64,000 bases of DNA from Thiomonas delicata (GTDB taxonomy: Bacteria > Pseudomonadota > Gammaproteobacteria > Burkholderiales > Burkholderiaceae_C). The notes under the pieces are model-generated. The model was not told the origin of the DNA, searched no databases, and saw only the letters and a program-made list of their open reading frames with translations. Shown piece by piece: positions 28,501 to 35,637 of the stretch. The stretch spans positions 1,600,109 to 1,664,108 of the forward strand of contig NZ_LT592171.1 in the NCBI RefSeq assembly GCF_900088825.1. The letters are read 5' to 3'. Position numbers and translations under genes: made by a program. Each line of letters begins with the position of its first letter. Positions within the stretch are counted from its first letter, which is position 1.

Positions 28501-30156
28501 GTGCTCGACCTGACCCAGGGCGAAGGGGTGGACGTGGTACTCAACTCGCTGGCCGGCCAGGCGATCGAGCGCAACCTGCGCGCCATGCGCCCCTTTGGCC
28601 GCTTTGTCGAACTCGGCAAACGCGACTTCTACGAAGACACCACCATTGGCCTGCGCCCCTTCCGCAACAACATCAGCTACTTCGGCTTCGACGCCGATCA
28701 GCTCATGGCGCTGCGCCCCGAGCTGTCCACGCGCGTGTTCGGCGAAGTCATGGCGCAGTTCGCGCAAGGGCACCTCAACCCACTGCCCTACACCGCATTT
28801 TCTGCCGATCGCATCAAGGACGCCTTGCGGCACATGCAGCAAGGCCGCCACATCGGCAAACTGATCATCGACCTGCGCCAGCGCCCGACCCAGGTGCATA
28901 CAGCAGCGCAGGCCGCGCCGCAACTTCGCCTGAACGCCGAGGCCAGCTATCTCGTCACCGGCGGGCTGTCCGGCTTCGGCCTGGCCACGGCCCAGTGGCT
29001 TGTGCAACAAGGAGCCCGCCACCTCGTGCTGCTGGGCCGCCGCGGTCTGGCCACCCCCGGCCTGGAGCCCACGCTGCAGGCCTTGCGCGAACAAGGCGCG
29101 CAGGTCGTTGTGATGGCTTGCGACGTGTCCGACGCCGCCGCGCTGCAACAAGCGCTTGCCCCGCTCGGGCACGCCCTGCCCCCGCTGCGCGGCGTGATCC
29201 ACGCCGCGATGGTGCTCGACGACGCGCTGCTGCCCAACCTTGACGCCACCCGCTTCGCCACCGTGCTCGCGGCCAAGCTTGGCGGCGCCCTGAACCTGCA
29301 CCAGGCGACCCTCGGCATGGCGCTGGACTTCTTTGTGCTGTATTCCTCCGCCACGGTCATGCTGGGCAATCCCGGTCAGGCCAACTACGTCGCGGCCAAT
29401 GCCGCGCTCGAAGCCTTCGCGCGCTCACGGCGGTCGCAAGGACTACCGGCGTTGGCGGTGGCCTGGGGACCGATTGGCGACGTCGGCGTGCTCACGGCGA
29501 ACGCGGCCGCCCGCGACGCCCTGGAAACCCGCCTGGGCGAAACTCCGCTGCAGTCCGCGCAAGCCCTGCAAGCCCTGGGTCGCCTCATCGCCAGCGGGGT
29601 TTCCGGTCTCGCCGTGATGCCGCTCGACGCCGCCACCCTGCGCCGCGCCCTGCCCGATACCGCCAGCCGCCGCTTTGCCGATCTGTGGCGCATGGCCGGC
29701 AACAGCCAGGGCCAGGACGCCGATGGCGACGTTCGCGCCCACCTCGCGCAAATGCCGCCCGAGCAAGCCCGGCAGGCCATAGCCGGCATGCTGGCAGGTG
29801 AAGTCGCCGCCATCCTGCGTCTGCCACCGGAGGCTGTGCCCTGCGCGCGTTCGCTGCACGATCTTGGGCTGGATTCGCTCATGGCCGTGGAACTCGGTCT
29901 CGCCCTGGAAAAACGCTTTGGCGTCACATTGCCGGCCATGTTGATCAACGACAACCCGACCGTCGAACGCATCGCCGACCGGGTCTACGCCGGGCTGTTC
30001 GGCGAAGGCGCGGCCGATGAAACGTCCGCCCAAACCCAGCTCGTGCAGAGCATGGCCGCGCAACACGCCGAATCCGGTCTGGACGCGCGGCAAGTGCAGG
30101 ACCTGGTCGAGGACCTGCACACCAAAACCCACGGCGCCACGCGCCTGATCGCATGA
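22516..30156 (+). CDS. Type I highly reducing polyketide synthase (WcbR-like)
   Basis: A single-module megasynthase of 2546 residues. Ketosynthase: Cys183 in DTACSSS, His319 in EAHGTGT and His359 in SNLGH. Acyltransferase: Ser646 in GHSVGE, and YAFHS at 749-753, closer to the malonyl than the methylmalonyl pattern. Dehydratase: His951 in DHQVGHAVILPG and Asp1116 in HPAVLDQ. A methyltransferase-like region near 1385-1590 has a degenerate SAM motif (VLDVCANESSL). Enoylreductase around 1790-2110 (IHAAAGGVGLAA), ketoreductase around 2140-2330 (LVTGGLSGFG; YSSA...NYVAANAAL), and an acyl carrier domain with Ser2454 in LGLDSLM. There is no thioesterase. The next gene overlaps by 4 bp and encodes an oxoamine synthase, which could release the chain. 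The layout matches wcbR/wcbT of the B. pseudomallei capsule. The product is probably a saturated long acyl chain. Confidence 0.93.
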   Translation: MPFSNKNNDKLQNVAIIGIAMRLPGDLADAQSFWTALIEGADLVTQIDGSRWAVDALEHPKRGEPGRSVTFSAGVLSRIDTFDAAFFGISPREAELLDPQQRLLLELTWEALENAHVKPSTLAGRDCGVFVGISGLDYGMRMLDDLSKMGAHSMTGNTLSIAANRLSYAFDLHGPSMAIDTACSSSLVALHQACTALATGQASTALVGGANLLLHPYPFVGFTKASMLSAQGRCRAFAENGDGYVRAEGAAMFLLKPLHQAEQDGDRIWGVIRASGVNADGARKTGLTIPSADAQAELMRQVLRSARLLPEEIDYIEAHGTGTRIGDPIEARAIGQVYGAAARRAQPLPIGSVKSNLGHMEPASGMAGLLKALLILQHRTIPPSIHAQTLNPEIDFDALHLRVARQAMALEEQDRPLRVGINSFGFGGVNAHVILEEYRAGHGHTTPAQSPRLVPQPVLLPRRDGPPLPLLLSAKDDAALRELAARYLPLLSETHAAGRIRIAQAAWQGRDWLDMRLALPDLLDPDALDALRRFAEGESVPTLVHEQALPAPAKLAFVYNGNGAQWSGMGRKLLATSAVFRHALLQTASAIARHGGPDVLEVLDAQDPAVMDDTALAQPALFAVQVATTELLRSLGIDAKAACGHSVGEIAAAWAVGALDLNAAARVIVARSKAQALTRGTGRMAAVGLGVEAMRDTLARLQLDDALEIAAVNSPRNVTVSGFKTALDILRNALRPQPIFYRELDLDYAFHSRLMEPIRQGLQADLADLAHERSQTGLFYSTVSAAPLTSEALDADYWWRNVREPVQFGPTIDHMAAAGHRVFLEIGPHSILQRYIDETLQDGKHPGRALPTVRREADDLPALERAALRTALLGAPVDANAYFPADNDWKRAQLPAYPWQRKRYWAGHTAESCALIERSLVHPLLGWRLNDLPAAWENHLDPVKLPWLADHQVGHAVILPGAAYLEMALAAARAWHEDSAQTLVDHLEILSPVVFDGEHAHTLRVMLDPADGRVRIEGRRRLSHDAWALHARCQVRAGSAKHIPAPGQIPAPCAHAASIDGARLYAVASALGLDYGPAFRGLHALQVAPDTLQAQLAWAEHTTPAQGYVLHPAVLDQCFQATFGWFEAELATAARPTAFLPVGMERVTVRQADVGALATHLRARLVRRSPRSLLVDFDLLDADSHVLAEARGVRFRAAALTTQHTLPQAWATRAQLTPLQGDPVATAPLPSTPDLVEAIEHGFTAADLGAFRRYAEELAPLVDALPAAFARDALLPFAQPDGTLDPATLTRLRESHPLWTWCIGTLQDDGVLRRHTAGWQLRADELPPTTAIWQSALIDCPQAWPELLRMARVAESLAELAEGPTAQANDRAAEVASAASDVPWYAAAHQAALYGMRALVQRWPRNRRLRVLDVCANESSLLDALHAELPPDRSDLVYASSSETAVASLQAHMDGAAHSVATHIDPASFAVDAVDGLPEHFDVVLLDHVLHASPTPVAALAELAKRMAADAVLIIAERWPDRASNLLFGAQRNWWHTAGSGVVPSLMTPHAWTQALQAAGWQHVQSMTDPIAGAAGLGSFVVLARPPTTQARNTLEDRAPKRHALLVQDPAWRPMAEALVATLLGQGQYAHIATQAPDAATFANCDAAILFPALSTLQAGSQQLARDLDAVRRSLLQAAALEKPPCVWLVTQGGALAEEPQPGSNDPVPSALWGMVRVQRNEAPHLPMRLLDVPNPADLASAAAMATRIAHAVLHDDGEDETLLSAQGRFAPRIQAVDLGALAPASSAPQAAHDWRLDFTLPGQLRNLHWQVASRGAPQGDQIEIEAVAAGLNFRDLMYAMGLLSDEALEQGFAGAALGLEVAGRVLRCGPGVTRFKPGDDVLAFAGSSLASHVCVSERAAALKPPSWSFEQAATVPTVFFTVWYALVHLARLQAGERVLIHAAAGGVGLAAIQVAKLLGAEIFASAGNADKRAFVRLLGADHVLDSRSPDFDQAVLDLTQGEGVDVVLNSLAGQAIERNLRAMRPFGRFVELGKRDFYEDTTIGLRPFRNNISYFGFDADQLMALRPELSTRVFGEVMAQFAQGHLNPLPYTAFSADRIKDALRHMQQGRHIGKLIIDLRQRPTQVHTAAQAAPQLRLNAEASYLVTGGLSGFGLATAQWLVQQGARHLVLLGRRGLATPGLEPTLQALREQGAQVVVMACDVSDAAALQQALAPLGHALPPLRGVIHAAMVLDDALLPNLDATRFATVLAAKLGGALNLHQATLGMALDFFVLYSSATVMLGNPGQANYVAANAALEAFARSRRSQGLPALAVAWGPIGDVGVLTANAAARDALETRLGETPLQSAQALQALGRLIASGVSGLAVMPLDAATLRRALPDTASRRFADLWRMAGNSQGQDADGDVRAHLAQMPPEQARQAIAGMLAGEVAAILRLPPEAVPCARSLHDLGLDSLMAVELGLALEKRFGVTLPAMLINDNPTVERIADRVYAGLFGEGAADETSAQTQLVQSMAAQHAESGLDARQVQDLVEDLHTKTHGATRLIA

Positions 30157-31487
30157 ACACCCCCGCCGACGACGATCCCACACCGGGCCTGGGCAAGGCA
30201 GCCCGCCTCGGTCTGATCGACCGTTTCCGCACGCGCCAGGGCGGCGCGAGCGCCGCACCCGCACGCGCCGCCGCGCCCGCGGCCAACGTGCCCGATCAGT
30301 TCTATCGCTTCGAGCGCCACCCGGCGTATGAAAGGCTGCTTGTCTCGCACAGCGCGGCCGAGCGCTATGGGGTGCAGAGCCCGTTCTTCCGTGTGCACGA
30401 GGCGGTGGCGGGAGCCACCACCACCATCGGCGCGCGCCAGTACCTCAACTTTTCCAGCTACAACTATCTTGGCCTCAACGGCCACCCCCGCGTCAACCAG
30501 GCCGCCCAGCGCGCGGTGGAGCGCTACGGTACGTCGCCGTCGGCCAGCCGCCTCGTCGCCGGGGAGCGTCCGGTGCAACGGCAGCTCGAACAGGCCCTGG
30601 CCACGTTTCTTGGCGTGGACGACTGCATCGCCTTCGTCAGCGGCCACGCCACCAATGTGAGCACCATCGCCACCCTATTGGGCCCGCGCGACCTCGTGCT
30701 GCACGACGCCCTCATCCACAACAGCGTGCTCGAAGGCGTCAAGCTCTCGGGCGCGCACCGCCGCAGCTTTCCGCACAACGACTGGCAATGGGTCGATGCC
30801 TTGCTCGGCCAGTTGCGCGGCCAGTTCGAACGCGTGCTCATCGTGGTGGAAGGCCTCTACAGCATGGACGGCGACGGCCCCGACCTGCGGCACTTCGTCA
30901 CGCTCAAGCAGCGGCACAAAGCCTTTTTGATGGTGGACGACGCGCATGCCCTGGGCGTGCTCGGCGCCACCGGGCGCGGCAGCGCGGAGCATTGGGGCAT
31001 CAACCCCCGCGACGTGGACATCTGGATGGGCACGCTGTCCAAGACCCTGGCCTCCTGCGGCGGCTACATCGCCGGCAGCACCCCGCTGGTGGAACTGCTC
31101 AAGTTCAACGCCCCGGGCTTCGTGTACAGCGTGGGCCTGTCTCCGGCACTGGCCGCCGCGGCGCTGGAAGCGTTGCACATCCTGCAGGAAGAGCCGCAGC
31201 GCGTGGCCCGGCTGCAGGCCGTGGGCGCAGAGTTTCTGCAGCTCGCCCGCGCGCGCGGCATCGACACCGGCCTGTCCGAAGGGCACGCCATCACCCCGGC
31301 CATCGTGGGCTCGTCGCTCAAGGCGGCGCGGCTGTCCAACGCGCTGTTCGAGCGCGGCATCAACGCCCAACCCATCATTTACCCGGCGGTGGAAGAAAAG
31401 GCCGCGCGCATCCGCTTCTTTCTCTGCGCCATGCACGAGCCGCAGCAACTGCTGGCCACCGCCGACGCCTTGGCCGAACTGATCTGA
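30153..31487 (+). CDS. Alpha-oxoamine synthase (serine palmitoyltransferase/AONS-like; WcbT-like)
   Basis: PLP-dependent enzyme that condenses an amino acid with an acyl thioester, releasing CO2, to give an alpha-aminoketone. It has 444 residues with an N-terminal extension of about 80 that precedes YLNFSSYNYLGLNGHP, the start of the fold. Visible sites are ASRLVAGERPVQ, DALIHNSVLEG, VEGLYSMDGD, the PLP aspartate in MVDDAHALGVLG, and Lys297 in TLSKTLASCGGYIAG, which forms the Schiff base. The ATG overlaps the polyketide synthase stop, so the two are made together. I infer that it offloads the ACP-bound chain, as Fum8-type enzymes do in fungi. The amino acid used cannot be read from sequence. 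Confidence 0.9.
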   Translation: MNTPADDDPTPGLGKAARLGLIDRFRTRQGGASAAPARAAAPAANVPDQFYRFERHPAYERLLVSHSAAERYGVQSPFFRVHEAVAGATTTIGARQYLNFSSYNYLGLNGHPRVNQAAQRAVERYGTSPSASRLVAGERPVQRQLEQALATFLGVDDCIAFVSGHATNVSTIATLLGPRDLVLHDALIHNSVLEGVKLSGAHRRSFPHNDWQWVDALLGQLRGQFERVLIVVEGLYSMDGDGPDLRHFVTLKQRHKAFLMVDDAHALGVLGATGRGSAEHWGINPRDVDIWMGTLSKTLASCGGYIAGSTPLVELLKFNAPGFVYSVGLSPALAAAALEALHILQEEPQRVARLQAVGAEFLQLARARGIDTGLSEGHAITPAIVGSSLKAARLSNALFERGINAQPIIYPAVEEKAARIRFFLCAMHEPQQLLATADALAELI

Positions 31488-31514
31488 CACCCAACATCAC
31501 CCAGTGAGACATCC

Positions 31515-32963
31515 ATGACTCTCATTCCCGTCATCATCTCCGGCGGAGCCGGCACCCGGCTCTGGCCCGTTTCGCGCGAAAGCCATCCCAAACCCTTCAT
31601 CAAACTGGCGGACGGACAAAGCCTGCTGCAAAAGACCTTTTTGCGCGCTGCCGCGCTGCCGGGCGTGGAGGAGGTCTACACCGTCACCAACCGCGATTTC
31701 TTTTTCAAGACCGAAGACGACTACGCCGCCGTCAACCCCGGCAAACTCTCCACCACCTACCTGCTGGAACCCTTCGGCCGCAACACCGCGGCGGCCGTTG
31801 CGGCGGCCGCGCTGCACGCCGAAAGCCAGCAGCCAGACGCCGTGCTGCTGGTGATGCCGGCAGACCATCTCATCCACGACCAGGCCGCCTTCGCCACCGC
31901 CGTGCAGCAAGCCGCGGAACTGGCGCGCGACGGCTGGCTGGTCACCTTCGGGATCGAGCCCGAGGCGCCCGACACCGGGTTTGGCTACATCGAGGCAGAC
32001 GGCCACAAGGTCAAGCGCTTCGTCGAGAAGCCCGATCTCGACACCGCGCGCGGCTTCCTGCAACAAGGCGGCTATTACTGGAACTCCGGCATGTTCTGCT
32101 TCACCCCGGCCACCATCCTGCGGGAAATGCAGCGGCATTGTGCCGAGATCGTCGAGGGCGTGCAGGACTGCCTGGGCCGTTCGCGCCGGGTGCAGGGCGA
32201 GGGCATCATGCAGGTCGAGCTCGACGCGCGCAGCTTCGCGCACGTGCACGACCAGTCCATCGACTACGCCGTGGCTGAAAAATCCGACCAGGTGGCCATC
32301 GTGCCCTGCAACATCGGCTGGACCGACATTGGCAGTTGGACCGCCTTGAGCAACTTGCTGACTTCGGACGCCAACGGCAACCGCATCGATGGCGACGTGG
32401 TGCTGCACGATGTGAAGGATTGCGCCATTCACGGCGAGCAGCGTCTCATCGGCGCGGCGGGGGTGCAAGGGCTCATCATCGTCGACACCCCGGACGCTCT
32501 GCTGGTGGTGTCCAAGGACAACACCCAGGATGTGCGCCAGCTCTATGCCGCGCTCAAAGCCCGTGGCCACGATACCCACAAACTCCACCGCACCGTGCAC
32601 CGTCCCTGGGGCACCTACACCGTGCTGGAAGAAGGCCCGCAGTTCAAGATCAAGCGCATCGAAGTCAAGCCCGGCGCGAGCCTGTCGCTGCAGATGCACC
32701 ACCACCGCAGCGAACACTGGGTCGTGGTGTCCGGCACGGCGAAAATCATCAACGGCGAGGACGACCGTTTTGTTCGCACCAATGAATCCACCTTCATTCC
32801 GCCCTGCACCCCGCACCGCCTCATGAACCCCGGCAAAGTCAGTTTGGTCATGATTGAAGTGCAAAGCGGCGACTACCTCGGCGAGGACGACATCGTCCGC
32901 TTTGCCGACGCCTATGGCCGTGTCGCCAAGCCCGAGAATGCCCAAGCCGCCCAGCCCGCGTAA
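31515..32963 (+). CDS. manC: Mannose-1-phosphate guanylyltransferase / mannose-6-phosphate isomerase
   Basis: Bifunctional cytosolic enzyme supplying GDP-mannose. Of 482 residues, the N-terminal nucleotidyltransferase has SGGAGTRLWPVSRESHPKPF, the pyrophosphorylase signature, followed by NTAAAVAAAAL and VMPADHLI. The C-terminal cupin isomerase domain shows HRPWGTYTVLEEGP and LSLQMHHHRSEHW with the metal-binding histidines. It starts 27 bp after the oxoamine synthase. GDP-mannose is the substrate for Gmd and Rmd 11 kb downstream, which ties this gene to the capsule's sugar supply. Confidence 0.96.
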   Translation: MTLIPVIISGGAGTRLWPVSRESHPKPFIKLADGQSLLQKTFLRAAALPGVEEVYTVTNRDFFFKTEDDYAAVNPGKLSTTYLLEPFGRNTAAAVAAAALHAESQQPDAVLLVMPADHLIHDQAAFATAVQQAAELARDGWLVTFGIEPEAPDTGFGYIEADGHKVKRFVEKPDLDTARGFLQQGGYYWNSGMFCFTPATILREMQRHCAEIVEGVQDCLGRSRRVQGEGIMQVELDARSFAHVHDQSIDYAVAEKSDQVAIVPCNIGWTDIGSWTALSNLLTSDANGNRIDGDVVLHDVKDCAIHGEQRLIGAAGVQGLIIVDTPDALLVVSKDNTQDVRQLYAALKARGHDTHKLHRTVHRPWGTYTVLEEGPQFKIKRIEVKPGASLSLQMHHHRSEHWVVVSGTAKIINGEDDRFVRTNESTFIPPCTPHRLMNPGKVSLVMIEVQSGDYLGEDDIVRFADAYGRVAKPENAQAAQPA

Positions 32964-33027
32964 ACCTTGACCACGCCAATCAGCGCATCAACCTCCCGGT
33001 TTCAGCAACGCCATCGATCGCATACCC

Positions 33028-34143
33028 GTGTCCATCAACAAAAAGCCATTCTGGCAACGCATCAACAAACTCTTTCTCGCCACCGTGGTCGTTCCCACGG
33101 CGCTGTCGGGTGTGTATTACGGCTTCATCGCCAGCGGGGAGTACATCTCGGATTCGAGCTTTGTCATCTACAACCCGCAGCAAACCAATACGGGCGGCTT
33201 CAGTTCACTGCTGGCCACGGCGGGGCTGTCGCATTCCAGCTCGGGCGCGTATTCCGTGCACGACTACATCCTCTCGCGCGACGCGCTGGCCGAACTGCAG
33301 CGCACGCTGAACTACCGCCAGATGGTCAGCAACAGCCGCATTGACCTGTTCAACCGCTTTGGCGGCATTCTGGCCCCGTACTCCAGCTTTGAAGAGCTGT
33401 TCGATTACTACAAAAAAATGGTGTCCGACAACATCGACACCGTCTCCAACATCAGCACCTTGCAGGTGAAGGCCTACACCGCGCTGGACGCCCAGCGCAT
33501 CAACGCCAACCTCCTCGCACTGGGCCAGAACCTGGTCAACCGCCTCAACGCCCAGGCCAACGAGGAAGGGGTGCGGTTTTACAAGCAAGATGTTGCCAAC
33601 GCCGAGGCCAAGGTGCGCGCCGCCTCGCTGGCCATGGCCGCCTACCGCAACAAGCACGGCGTGTTCAACCCCGCGCCGGAAAGCGCCCTGCAACTGCAAC
33701 TGGTTTCCAAGCTGCAAGACAAGCTCATTGCCGAGCAAACCCAGCTCGCCCAGCTTTTGTCCGGCACGCCCAGCAACCCGCAGGCCCCCCTGCTGCGCAA
33801 AGGCATCGAGGAGCTGAAGCGGGAAATCACCCGCCAAAGCGCCAAAGTGACGGGCGGCAGCAATTCCCTGGCCAGCAAGGCGTCGCCCTACGAGCAACTG
33901 GTGCTCAACCAGACCTTTGCCGAAAAAGAACTTGCCGCAGCCATCGCCGCGCTCGAGCAAGCACGCATCACCGCCCAAAAACAGCAGCTTTTCGTGGAAG
34001 TGATCGCCAAGCCCAGCCTGCCCGACAAGGCCATGCAGCCCAAGCGTGTGCGCGGCGTGCTGGCCGTGCTCGTCGTCGGCCTGCTGCTGTGGGGCGTGTT
34101 GAGCGTGATCATCGGCGGCGTGAAGGAGCACCATGACCGCTGA
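33028..34143 (+). CDS. kpsE: Capsule export inner-membrane/periplasmic protein KpsE (CtrB/BexC type)
   Basis: Polysaccharide co-polymerase that links the ABC transporter to the outer-membrane exporter. It has 371 residues, with one membrane helix near each end (FLATVVVPTALSGVYYGFIA and VLAVLVVGLLLWGVLSVIIG). The long periplasmic segment between them is largely helical and coiled-coil. The sequence after the first helix, SDSSFVIYNPQ, and the proline-containing stretch before the second, IAKPSLPDKAMQPKR, are characteristic of the KpsE/BexC/CtrB group. It overlaps kpsM by 11 bp. Confidence 0.93.
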   Translation: MSINKKPFWQRINKLFLATVVVPTALSGVYYGFIASGEYISDSSFVIYNPQQTNTGGFSSLLATAGLSHSSSGAYSVHDYILSRDALAELQRTLNYRQMVSNSRIDLFNRFGGILAPYSSFEELFDYYKKMVSDNIDTVSNISTLQVKAYTALDAQRINANLLALGQNLVNRLNAQANEEGVRFYKQDVANAEAKVRAASLAMAAYRNKHGVFNPAPESALQLQLVSKLQDKLIAEQTQLAQLLSGTPSNPQAPLLRKGIEELKREITRQSAKVTGGSNSLASKASPYEQLVLNQTFAEKELAAAIAALEQARITAQKQQLFVEVIAKPSLPDKAMQPKRVRGVLAVLVVGLLLWGVLSVIIGGVKEHHDR

Positions 34144-34948
34144 AACCCACCGCCCAGCGCCGGTCGACACCAATCCGAGCTTCTGGCACCAATTGCGCAT
34201 TCAGCGCCGGGTCATCTGGGCGCTGACCATGCGTGAAACCATCACCCGCTTCGGGCGCGAGGGGCTGGGCACGATCTGGCTGGTTGCCGAGCCTGCCATG
34301 TTCATCGTCGGTGTGATGGTGATTTTCTCGCATATCGAAAGCCATGCGACATATTCCATTGCGGAATACCTGGCCGTGAGCTACCCGACCCTGTTGTTCT
34401 GGCGCAATGGAACTGGCCGCGTGACCAAAGCCATCGAAATCAACCGCGCCCTACTACATCACGCCCCAATCCGCCCGATGGACATCATCTATTCGCGCAT
34501 ATTGCTCGAATTCTCCGGCTCGGCGGCGGCGTTCTTCATTCTCTACCTCGTCTTTGTGCAACTCGGCATTTGCACTTGGCCGGCCGACACCCTCACCATG
34601 GCCCTAGGTTACATCCTGGTGATCTGGTTTTCCTTCGCCTTCGTGCTCATTATGGCCGCGCTGGCTGAACTCAGCGAAACCATCGAGCGCGTCTCGCATA
34701 TCGTGCTTTATCTCATGTTGCCTGTCTCAGGAGTTTTTATTCCACTCTATGCAATACCAGAACAATTTCGTGAAATTCTGCTTTACTTTCCGCTGGTGGA
34801 TGCCGTCGAGTTTTTTCATAGGGGATATTACGGCGACCGCATGACCACCTATTACCACCTCGGCTACAGCATGTTTGTCATCCTCGCCATGACGCTGTTT
34901 GGTTACACCCTCACCAATATCGCCATCCGCCGCGTGCAGCGCAACTGA
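34133..34948 (+). CDS. kpsM: Capsule ABC transporter permease KpsM
   Basis: ABC-2 type inner-membrane permease of 271 residues exporting the finished, lipid-linked polysaccharide. It opens with a cytoplasmic helix and then ALTMRETITRFGREGLGTIWLVAEP, a hallmark of the KpsM/CtrC/BexB group. About six membrane helices follow. The ATG at 34133 lies inside the kpsE 3' end. Its partner ATPase gene immediately downstream is wrecked; the only intact kpsT is at 48014, so this permease probably depends on that copy. Confidence 0.94.
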   Translation: MTAETHRPAPVDTNPSFWHQLRIQRRVIWALTMRETITRFGREGLGTIWLVAEPAMFIVGVMVIFSHIESHATYSIAEYLAVSYPTLLFWRNGTGRVTKAIEINRALLHHAPIRPMDIIYSRILLEFSGSAAAFFILYLVFVQLGICTWPADTLTMALGYILVIWFSFAFVLIMAALAELSETIERVSHIVLYLMLPVSGVFIPLYAIPEQFREILLYFPLVDAVEFFHRGYYGDRMTTYYHLGYSMFVILAMTLFGYTLTNIAIRRVQRN

Positions 34949-35009
34949 CCATCACCACCACCCAAACCCTCCTCCCCTGCTGGCGACGGAGGCCGGGAGC
35001 GGAATCGCC

Positions 35010-35624
35010 ATGATCGAACTCACCGACATCTGCAAAACCCACCTCCCCACCTACCACGGGCGGGCACAAAAACTCATGCTCGACCATGTCGATCTAACCA
35101 TCAACCCCGATGAAAAAGGGAGCATCTTTGGGCACAACGGCGCAGGCAAATCCACATTGATCCGCATCATCAGCGGTTCTGACAAGCCGCACTCCGGCCG
35201 CGCCAACAAAACCATGACCGTCTCCTGGCCGCTGGCTTTCAGCGCCCCTTTCCAAGGCAGCCTCACCGGGCGCGGCAACACCAAACTCATCTCGCGGTCT
35301 ATGGTGCGGACTTTCACCAAACCCTCGAGATGGTGGAAGACTTCGCCGAACTGGGCTCCTATCTCACCGAACATTCGCAATCTCCATGGCCATTGAGTTC
35401 CATTGCTTATTGATCGATGAAGGCATGTCCGTGGGCGATCATCGATTTGCAAAAAAATGCGATACAGAATTTTGGAGAAACGCGGAGACCGCGCCTTGAT
35501 CATCGTCGCCCACCAGACCGATCTCATTCGCAACCATTGCGATCACGCAGCCGCGCTTGAGCAAGGCCGTCTGAGTGTCATGCCTTCGGTAGACGCAGCG
35601 ATTGCCGCTTACGAGGCGCTTTGA
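35010..35624 (+). pseudogene. kpsT: Capsule ABC transporter ATPase KpsT, degenerate copy
   Basis: The first 95 codons are good: MIELTDICKTHLPTYHGR, Walker A GHNGAGKSTLIRI, and TVSWPLAFSAPFQGSLTGRGNT. Three lesions follow. One G is missing after ATCTCGCGG near 35300. About 40 bp is missing near 35373, removing the ABC signature region that reads VKNYSSGMRARLAF in the intact copy. One more base is missing near 35472, after CDTEF. Across these breaks the translation can be followed to the natural end, IAAYEAL and TGA at 35622. Without the signature the ATPase could not work even if the frame were restored. The gene is where kpsT is expected, after kpsM. Confidence 0.93.
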
Positions 35625-35637
35625 AGCGTTGTCTCCC

